A DNA stretch of 6,533 nucleotides, from positions 1 through 6,533 of the forward strand of contig CAMYOP010000162.1 in the NCBI GenBank assembly GCA_947260045.1. The letters are read 5' to 3'. Within the stretch, counting starts at the first letter, position 1, and every line of letters begins with the position of its first letter. Below are positions 1 through 4,593 of the stretch, in pieces. The position numbers were made by a program, and so were the translations under genes. This DNA comes from an uncultured Desulfobulbaceae bacterium (GTDB lineage Bacteria; Desulfobacterota; Desulfobulbia; Desulfobulbales; Desulfobulbaceae). The notes beneath the pieces are model-generated. The model searched no databases. It was not told where the DNA came from and worked only from the letters and a program-made list of their open reading frames with translations.

Positions 1-408
1 ATCACCTGCCGTAAAGCGGTCAGCAACAAGTGCCTCTCCAGGATCAAGGGTAATCCGCAGACGTTCACTTTTTGGTAAAAAAAAGTACTGCTGGGCGACC
101 TCAACGACTTCAGGGTTAATTTCGGCGACTTCGATTTTTAACTCAGGACAAAACTTAAGCAGAAACTTCACAATTGAACCGCCACCGAGCCCGACTAGCA
201 GCATCTTTTTGGGTACAGGTTGAAACAACAATGCACTCATCATCGCCTGACTGTATGGCAAATCCAATGTAATTGGATCATCTGAAAACATGCTGCTCTG
301 TAATGTGTTGCCATCAAGATAGAGCTTACGCCGACAACCATCATCGGTTACTTTGATTCCGGATTTATTGTTTCCTAGATAGATAATCGTATCGTTTTTA
401 AGATCCAT
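1..408 (-). CDS. Spermidine synthase-like protein, N-terminal part (cut by window edge)
   Basis: The 136 codons from an ATG at 408 run open to base 1, so the C-terminus lies outside the window. An in-frame TAA at 427-429 and no other start between make this ATG the likely start, though no clear Shine-Dalgarno sequence precedes it. Residues 1-60 form a beta-rich N-terminal region ending in SQAMMSALLFQP, like the tetramerisation and substrate-entry part of SpeE-type proteins. Residues 69-83 (MLLVGLGGGSIVKFL) form the Rossmann nucleotide-binding loop, and VAEINPEVVEVA (94-105) is the acidic strand that binds ribose in this fold. The loop reads GLGGGS and not the GGGDGG of true spermidine synthases. 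The protein may therefore be one of the many spermidine-synthase-fold proteins with another or unknown aminopropyl- or methyltransferase activity. It is transcribed divergently from the SEC-C gene. Confidence 0.8.
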   Translation of the reverse strand, partial: MDLKNDTIIYLGNNKSGIKVTDDGCRRKLYLDGNTLQSSMFSDDPITLDLPYSQAMMSALLFQPVPKKMLLVGLGGGSIVKFLLKFCPELKIEVAEINPEVVEVAQQYFFLPKSERLRITLDPGEALVADRFTAGD

Positions 409-725
409 ATGAGAAAAAGAGTATGGTTATATATTTTGTTTTAAATGGTAATTGATCTTCCCTGATATCTTGACAGTTTCCCCTCGCTGGCAGTATTCAA
501 TTGCAAGAAGTTAGCATAACCCTTTTTCATTTCTATCAGAAAACATTTAAAATTTGTATTTACTTAAGCTGTTTAGTCCAAATTTTGTATGCAAAGATTA
601 AATCTATTTATTTATACCATGCTATCTTAAATGATATACCGTTCAATGGAATAAATAGAGTAGCTTTAGCTACAGCTTGGAAACAAAAAGAAAACCATAA
701 AAACTTATTACATAGTGGAAATTAA
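409..725. other. AT-rich divergent intergenic region
   Basis: This stretch separates two divergent genes and should hold both promoters. A perfect consensus -35 hexamer, TTGACA, lies on the plus strand at 470-475. The best -10 at 18-base spacing is a poor TATTCA (494-499). On the minus strand, TATAAC (426-431) is a possible -10 for the spermidine-synthase-like gene, without a good -35. Small inverted repeats occur: GTAGC/GCTAC at 660-673, and AAAATTTG at 549-556 with CAAATTTT at 579-586. Base composition alone could explain them. A 74-codon open frame (501-725) starts with TTG, has no ribosome site and is not recognisable, so I do not call it a gene. Confidence 0.4.
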
Positions 726-1070
726 ATGAGTAAAAAAATATTTACTAACAGACAAACCGGCAAGACCTATGATCGTGATAAAGGAGTAAAGCATCTTAAC
801 AATAAGAAGCGCCATAAACTTGGCACTAAAAAAAATCCAGCTATCATATGTGTCCAGACAGATGAAAGAAAAAAAGAGATTAACGCTATTTTTCAAGAAA
901 ACAATTGGGCCGCAATAATAACTGTTTCCCCTGACAGATCTGAAGATATTTCAGCCTTAAAAATCCTTTTAAACCCTATAAAAACAAAAGTTAATGAACA
1001 CAATCTTGGCAGAAATGAACCATGTTATTGTGGAAGTAAAAAAAAGTTTAAGAAATGCTGTGGAAAATAA
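726..1070 (+). CDS. Small SEC-C metal-binding motif protein (PBPRA1643-like SWIM/SEC-C family)
   Basis: This 114-residue protein ends in a complete SEC-C motif: C100-x-C102 followed by C111-C112 in GRNEPCYCGSKKKFKKCCGK. That arrangement matches the zinc-binding tail of SecA and of many small standalone proteins. The N-terminus (KIFTNRQTGKTYDRDKGVKH) and the central alpha/beta stretch (residues 38-82) fit a family of proteins of about 110 residues named after Photobacterium PBPRA1643, as I recall it. The cellular role of that family is unknown; nucleic-acid or protein binding is a guess. The protein is basic, with 21 lysines in 114 residues. The ATG is preceded by a weak TGGAAA ribosome site and directly abuts the stop of an unconvincing upstream frame. 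The coding sequence is noticeably richer in A/T than the arsS and cusA genes, which may indicate separate acquisition. It appears monocistronic. Confidence 0.85.
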   Translation: MSKKIFTNRQTGKTYDRDKGVKHLNNKKRHKLGTKKNPAIICVQTDERKKEINAIFQENNWAAIITVSPDRSEDISALKILLNPIKTKVNEHNLGRNEPCYCGSKKKFKKCCGK

Positions 1071-1589
1071 GGTTGTTGTTCTGCAACAGGATTTGGACTC
1101 CGCCGAAACATACTGTTGCCTTAGCAGATTGTTTCATGCCTCAATGCCATTGAAATATCCTGAAATCAAAACCACACCTTTGCTGGATAAATTTCCAAAT
1201 TGGCATCACAAATAATTATTAAAATATTTCCCTATGAAATCGAGGAGCAAGTAATCAGGATAATAACGAATTTATTTCCAAAATATGTATCTTCACGGTA
1301 ACTTATTCAAAATAATTGAATCTTTAATACAACTATTTTTAAACAATAATTTCTGTCTGTATATCAGCATGTAAGTTTTGCAAACATTCTGTTGGCTCCG
1401 ATACTCAATAGAGCACTACTGAAAAAGAGTATTATATTAAGTAAAAAGCCTTACCAGCTTTATTTAAGCTTCTCTTACACGTTAAATAAGTTTGGGATAT
1501 TCATCGTTCACCAATTGTTAAAATTACCCTGGGTGAACACATCGCAGATATAACCTTTCACTTCAACCAGTACACCATATTAGCAGTTT
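1071..1589. other. Gene-poor region
   Basis: No gene of normal appearance is seen on either strand. An open frame that begins inside the SEC-C gene (994) runs on to 1215, but it has no ribosome site and no recognisable product. A 29-codon stretch ending at the TAA at 1299-1301 has plausible amino-acid content but no start. The only stretch that looks protein-coding is 1490-1627, listed separately. A short AAAGC/GCTTT stem at 1445-1461 is too weak to call a terminator. The region may hold the decayed remains of former genes. Confidence 0.4.
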
Positions 1590-1627
1590 TTGTTTCTGAG
1601 AAAGAAATTCTCAGAACAGTCTTGTGA
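1490..1627 (+). pseudogene. Possible 5' remnant of the 1590-2003 gene in a shifted frame
   Basis: Between TAA (1487-1489) and TGA (1625-1627) lies a 45-codon open stretch without a start codon. Its predicted residues alternate in a beta-strand/helix pattern (IVKITLGEHIADITFHF, then YTILAVFVSEKEILRTVL). Deleting the single T at 1625 would join it, at TTG-GAT, to the frame of the next ORF and give a continuous reading (ILRTVL then DAQGNSSLVSTTIYMLL). The first part vaguely recalls the last strands and helix of Roadblock/LC7-type domains; this is a weak impression and not an assignment. No start codon or ribosome site lies upstream, so if this is a gene remnant its 5' end has also been lost. Confidence 0.25.
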
Positions 1628-2003
1628 TGCCCAGGGAAACAGCTCACTTGTTTCAACCACCATTTATATGTTGCTTGATGAAAGCAGCCTTTCATTTGAG
1701 GACCTGCTGGCAGACAGTAAAGAAGAAAAAATTATTGATTTTAGCCCTGAAACTGGCAAAGAAGCAGACAAACTGGTTGATTATCAAACAGCATCACTCA
1801 TAGAGCAAATCAACGATGCCCTTGCCCATGCTCTTGGCCCGGTTGTCAATATCATTGCCCCTGAACATATAGAAGCTTGGACTGAAAACGGTCCACCAAG
1901 TACGGAGCGTTTACCTGAATATGTGGATATGCTTGCAACAGAAATTTCAGATCAGGAACTGCTGGCAGAATTTTTAGCAAGTACGAGGAATATTTTACGC
2001 TAA
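1590..2003 (+). CDS. Hypothetical acidic helical protein, possibly a gene fragment
   Basis: This open frame of 137 codons begins with TTG just after an in-frame TAG at 1581-1583. The first ATG is at 1668 and would give 111 residues. Neither start has a visible ribosome site. From residue 27 on, the protein is acidic. Its best-ordered part is a predicted helical segment, ASLIEQINDALAHALGPVVN, followed by a proline-containing turn and a second helical pair ending in LAEFLASTRNILR. That arrangement resembles small helical domains at the C-termini of larger signalling proteins such as kinases or response regulators. I cannot name a family with confidence. The lack of a start signal, and a co-linear open stretch immediately upstream in another frame, suggest the 3' part of a broken gene. 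It converges on the operon ending at 2070, with 66 bases between. Confidence 0.45.
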   Translation: MFLRKKFSEQSCDAQGNSSLVSTTIYMLLDESSLSFEDLLADSKEEKIIDFSPETGKEADKLVDYQTASLIEQINDALAHALGPVVNIIAPEHIEAWTENGPPSTERLPEYVDMLATEISDQELLAEFLASTRNILR

Positions 2004-2069
2004 GAATAAAGCTATTCAAGCGTATGACTGGTTTACAGAGTTTCCAGGCAAGGATGCTCTACCAAGAGA

Positions 2070-2729
2070 TTAATTTTTAACGCCTGTGTGCTTCCAGTGC
2101 CAGGCTTCCCAGGGCATTTTTGCAGAGTTGTTTCTTGAGTAAGTCTCGATAAAACCAAATTCTTTGGCATTATCTTGTAGCCATTGATACTGGGGCAGAT
2201 CAGCAAAACGCCAATTGCTGGGTGAAAAATCAACCGCAATCCCGAGCATATGCTCTGAATAACCAGGAGGAGCAACAAAGCGGATGACATCATCAAAAGT
2301 ACGTCCCTTGGCAAGCATTTTCTTAAATATTTTCTTCTGATACCGGAGACTCCTGTAGCCAGACTCTACCTGAATCAAGACTCCGTCAGCTTCAGCTTTT
2401 TCCAGCATTGCAACAAGAGGGGCATGAATCTCTGCCAAAATATAGAGAGCAGCACCATCCTTGGCATATTTTGAAGGGATTTTCGCAAAAGAGGAAGGGG
2501 TCAAAACGGGAGCAGTAAGGCGCTGTCCATGCCACATTGCAGGAATTGTGTATTGTACACCATCAATGCTAATGGTTTCTTGCTTGGTGGGCTCAGACTG
2601 CCGGACAACAGTCTTTTCCTCACTGACAGGTGCTCGCTCAGGTATCCCTGCTGTGGAAAAACAGGCCTGAAAAAGCAGGCAAAAGAGAGGAACAGCACAT
2701 TTTTTAGCAAATGATTTCGACAGTTTCAT
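2070..2729 (-). CDS. VanY-type D-alanyl-D-alanine carboxypeptidase lipoprotein (peptidase M15B)
   Basis: This 219-residue protein is predicted to be a zinc D,D-carboxypeptidase that trims the terminal D-alanine from peptidoglycan stem peptides. Residues 1-23 form a lipoprotein signal: a basic start, a hydrophobic core (VPLFCLLFQA), and Cys23 as the lipidation site, although the lipobox FQAC is not ideal. A low-complexity linker (24-50) precedes the catalytic domain. The M15B signatures are present in order: ESGYRS (122-127), SEHMLGIAVDF (158-168) with zinc ligands His160 and Asp167, and EAWHWKH (208-214) with catalytic Glu208 and zinc ligand His211. The domain is therefore expected to be active in the periplasm. 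The ATG is only 6 bases past the arsS stop. A GGAG lies about 12 bases upstream inside the end of arsS, so coupled translation is likely. It is the last gene of the operon. Confidence 0.9.
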   Translation of the reverse strand: MKLSKSFAKKCAVPLFCLLFQACFSTAGIPERAPVSEEKTVVRQSEPTKQETISIDGVQYTIPAMWHGQRLTAPVLTPSSFAKIPSKYAKDGAALYILAEIHAPLVAMLEKAEADGVLIQVESGYRSLRYQKKIFKKMLAKGRTFDDVIRFVAPPGYSEHMLGIAVDFSPSNWRFADLPQYQWLQDNAKEFGFIETYSRNNSAKMPWEAWHWKHTGVKN

Positions 2730-2735
2730 CTTTGC

Positions 2736-3725
2736 TTAATGCTCCAAGGTTCCCTGACACGATGATCCTGCCCCAGCCGTACAGCAATAACAATGATTAT
2801 GGAGGACAATTTCTCGTTTTTTCAGCTCATCCATATCAAAATCAAAAATATGAGTCGGCGCACCATGATTCACTGGCATATCAAGCATCTGGTTGAAATC
2901 ACAATCAAATAAAACTCCATCCCAGCCAACAGACAGGGTGGAGCGACACATGACGGATTGCAGGGCGTTTGGATTATAGGTATCGACCAGTGTCGCCATA
3001 TAATCATCAAAATTTTCCGATCGGATCAAATAATCAAGAAAACGACCCACTGGACAATTCGTGATACTGAAAAGCTGATTAAAAACAACACCATGTTCTG
3101 CCAACCTTCTTTTATATTCAAATTCAAGAGACTGCTGACACCCTGGGACATATGTCCCAACAGGATTATGGACGAGATTTAATTGAAGCTTGCTTTGCTC
3201 CTGAGCATATCCTTTAGCATTGAGCTTTTGCATCATCGCCACTACCTGAGAGAAAACATTGGGACCACGCTGACGATCAACTCTATCACTGTGATAGTCA
3301 GGTAATGAGGCGACAATCTCTACACCTTTTTCTGCATAGAGATCGAGAAAATGTCGATAGTCTGGATCATTGAGGATAACGAGATTTGAGCGAACGATTA
3401 CCCTTTTGTTCAGGCTGGTCACTTGAGATAAAAACCATTCCAGATGTGGATTCATCTCAGGTGCACCACCTGTGATGTCGATGGTGCCAATTGAGTTTTC
3501 AGTCACAATCTGTAAACATTTCTCCAGAACTTCACGTGCCATCAGTTCCTTGCGATGAGGTCCAGCCTCAACATGACAATGTTTACAGGAGAGGTTACAT
3601 TTTTTCCCAACATTCAACTGCAAAATATCTATAGATTGCGCATGGAGCTTTTGCTCGATCTTGCAGGAAAAATAATTTTCTTTGGGGATGGCACTCAGCA
3701 CTTCCAACTGCTTGGACACATCCAT
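2736..3725 (-). CDS. arsS: Arsenosugar biosynthesis radical SAM protein ArsS
   Basis: This 329-residue protein is a radical SAM enzyme of the ArsS type, known to attach a 5'-deoxyadenosyl group to methylated arsenic made by ArsM, giving precursors of arsenosugars. The cluster motif CNLSCKHC provides Cys43, Cys47 and Cys50 for the SAM-bound [4Fe-4S] cluster. GGAPE (86-90) is the SAM-binding GGE-like motif. The C-terminal third is Cys-rich (Cys224, Cys260, Cys275, Cys312, Cys314, Cys315, Cys323) and ends in the family hallmark HCYCCTAGAGSSCQG, which probably holds auxiliary clusters or binds arsenic. In some relatives, as I recall, a selenocysteine occupies this tail; here every such codon is TGC or TGT. 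Length is typical for the family. The ATG lies 2 bases after the upstream stop, with AAGGA at good distance. No arsM is in the window. Confidence 0.9.
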   Translation of the reverse strand: MDVSKQLEVLSAIPKENYFSCKIEQKLHAQSIDILQLNVGKKCNLSCKHCHVEAGPHRKELMAREVLEKCLQIVTENSIGTIDITGGAPEMNPHLEWFLSQVTSLNKRVIVRSNLVILNDPDYRHFLDLYAEKGVEIVASLPDYHSDRVDRQRGPNVFSQVVAMMQKLNAKGYAQEQSKLQLNLVHNPVGTYVPGCQQSLEFEYKRRLAEHGVVFNQLFSITNCPVGRFLDYLIRSENFDDYMATLVDTYNPNALQSVMCRSTLSVGWDGVLFDCDFNQMLDMPVNHGAPTHIFDFDMDELKKREIVLHNHCYCCTAGAGSSCQGTLEH

Positions 3726-3727
3726 TC

Positions 3728-4063
3728 TTACATTTCCTTTTTTTTGACAATTTTACGCATTTGGGTAGCGTGGGCAAGGATATCACCAGCAGCCATTGTA
3801 GCACCTACATGAATTGCTTCCATCATTTCATCACCAGTGACGCCTAAAGATAAACACTTGTTGGTGTATGCATCAATGCAATAGGGACAATGACGTACTG
3901 TTGAAACTGCCAGAGCAATTAAGGATTTTTCCCGTTCTGACAATGCACCAGCTGCTGTAGCCTTACCATAATATTCAAAAAATTTATCACCAGTTTCCGT
4001 AGCGTAATCGGTGATTTTAGGAAAATCAGCAAGATCCTTTGGATCGTAGTATTGGTTTGACAT
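3728..4063 (-). CDS. Arsenosugar biosynthesis-associated peroxidase-like protein (CMD/AhpD-like)
   Basis: This 111-residue protein belongs to the carboxymuconolactone decarboxylase/AhpD fold and is of the kind that sits next to arsS-type radical SAM genes in many genomes. It has the helical core LSEREKSLIALAVSTVRHCPYC (41-62) with the redox pair Cys59-Cys62, followed by IDAYTNKCLSLGV with an extra Cys70. The His that follows CxxC by four residues in AhpD is Tyr66 here. A conventional AhpD proton relay is therefore absent, and the reaction is unknown; thiol-based reduction of an arsenic intermediate or of the radical SAM partner is inference. Some relatives have selenocysteine in the CxxC motif; this one has Cys. 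The ATG at 4063 is preceded by AAGGA six bases away. It is the first gene of the operon, and its last codons contain an A8-G run that may permit frameshifting into arsS. Confidence 0.88.
   Translation of the reverse strand: MSNQYYDPKDLADFPKITDYATETGDKFFEYYGKATAAGALSEREKSLIALAVSTVRHCPYCIDAYTNKCLSLGVTGDEMMEAIHVGATMAAGDILAHATQMRKIVKKKEM
3737..3743 (-). promoter_or_regulatory. Potential -1 frameshift heptamer A AAA AAG at the end of the peroxidase-like gene
   Basis: The gene's codons 107-109 read AAA AAA AAG, so the heptamer A AAA AAG is in the correct phase (X XXY YYZ) for -1 slippage, as in dnaX. After a slip, translation would read GGA AAT GTA AGA and then enter the arsS ATG in frame with no stop, giving a fusion of about 442 residues. 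The AAGGA overlapping the heptamer is also the ribosome site of arsS, so the run may simply serve initiation. The usual upstream stimulatory Shine-Dalgarno sequence is not evident. Confidence 0.3.
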
Positions 4064-4183
4064 TACTCATCCTTTTCACTTGTATTAATAGAAGAAAGTA
4101 TTGTGATTAAAACTCAAGCTCTTTTAACACCGAGAGATAGAGCGGAGTCTACACTTACCTTACCTAAATCTTTCCTAAACTTA

Positions 4184-4266
4184 AGGGGACCGAATTTTTT
4201 TCGCGTATTATCAGCGAAAATTATTCTGTCTCCCGAATAATAACGGAAAAATAAAATAGGTCCCCT
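4184..4266. repeat. Cloverleaf-like inverted-repeat element (MITE/REP-like)
   Basis: Perfect 8-bp ends, AGGGGACC (4184-4191) and GGTCCCCT (4259-4266), enclose two further perfect 7-bp hairpins back to back. The first is TTTTCGC/GCGAAAA (4198-4204 and 4214-4220), and the second is ATTATTC/GAATAAT (4220-4226 and 4235-4241). T-rich and A-rich stretches just inside the ends pair partly. An outer AACTTAAG (4178-4185) is matched by CTTAAGTT (4288-4295), so the element may be larger. This nested architecture is typical of small non-autonomous transposable or REP-type repeats. No target duplication is seen, and other genomic copies cannot be checked from this window. Confidence 0.5.
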
Positions 4267-4315
4267 CCCTTTTAGTTTCTAGCTGAGCTTAAGTTGCTAT
4301 AACAAAAAAGTATTG

Positions 4316-4332
4316 CACACTGTTTCAGTGTG
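4316..4332. other. Perfect short palindrome CACACTG-ttt-CAGTGTG
   Basis: A 7-bp perfect dyad with a 3-base spacer lies about 250 bases upstream of the operon start. A weaker dyad, TGTGT/ACACA (4340-4354), follows. It could be an operator for a dimeric regulator or a small RNA hairpin. There is no T-run after it on the plus strand, so a terminator is unlikely. Confidence 0.3.
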
Positions 4333-4531
4333 TGGAGAGTGTGTCAAGTACACAACTATTCCTATGGGCAATAGAGTTACACTTGGCTAATCATAATTAT
4401 TACTACAACAAATGCTAAAAAACCAGGGTTTGTAAAGAAGAGAAGAAGGAAAATTCGCGTTTATTGCTTTGACCTATCGCAAAACATTTACGATAAATTT
4501 TTAATATTCTTAAAAGATTGCGCGGAAAGGT

Positions 4532-4584
4532 TTTCTTTCAAGTGGTCCTTCCAGGTAACACGGGGAAGGACCACTTGAAAGAAA
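4532..4584 (-). terminator. 21-bp perfect hairpin just downstream of cusA
   Basis: The arms 4532-4552 and 4564-4584 are exact reverse complements over 21 bases, with an 11-base loop (aggtaacacgg). The hairpin begins 9 bases beyond the tandem TAA TAA stop of cusA, the position expected for a transcript end. The usual U-run does not follow the stem on the minus strand (A then CCTTTCC follows). It may therefore terminate weakly, protect the 3' end of the mRNA, or mark a repeat. Confidence 0.5.
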
Positions 4585-4593
4585 GATTCATTA

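Larger units (their letters stand above)
4064..4593. other. Intergenic region upstream of the arsS operon and downstream of cusA
   Basis: No protein-coding gene is seen in these 530 bases. Because both flanking genes run on the minus strand, the region must hold the end of the cusA transcript and the promoter of the arsS operon. It contains three structured elements listed separately: the hairpin at 4532-4584, the palindrome at 4316-4332 and the inverted-repeat element around 4184-4266. I found no convincing -35/-10 pair on the minus strand. TTGACA (4342-4347, minus) lacks a -10 at proper distance, and TATTAA (4085-4090, minus) lacks a -35. Confidence 0.5.

Noticed and set aside
549..586. Inverted repeat AAAATTTG/CAAATTTT
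   Set aside because: It is A/T-only apart from one pair, has a 22-base loop, and lies in a very AT-rich stretch, so chance is likely.
501..725. 74-codon open frame ending directly at the start of the SEC-C gene
   Set aside because: It has a TTG start, no ribosome site, AT-rich composition and no recognisable motif. Abutting the next ATG looks coincidental.
1040..1056. Second A AAA AAG heptamer, inside the SEC-C motif codons
   Set aside because: A -1 slip would hit TAA at once and remove the Cys111-Cys112 pair. It is better explained by the lysine-rich SEC-C motif.
994..1215. Open frame overlapping the 3' end of the SEC-C gene and running beyond it
   Set aside because: The first part is a shadow frame of the SEC-C gene, no ribosome site is seen, and the extension resembles no known protein.
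2033..2714. Alternative frames overlapping the VanY-like gene on both strands
   Set aside because: The M15B frame has a full set of catalytic motifs and a lipoprotein signal. The others have none.
4469..4497. Possible plus-strand promoter TTGACC with GATAAA at 17-base spacing, reading into the 4532-4584 hairpin as a small RNA
   Set aside because: The -10 matches only four of six positions, and the hairpin lacks a U-run on the plus strand, so a small RNA gene is not supported.
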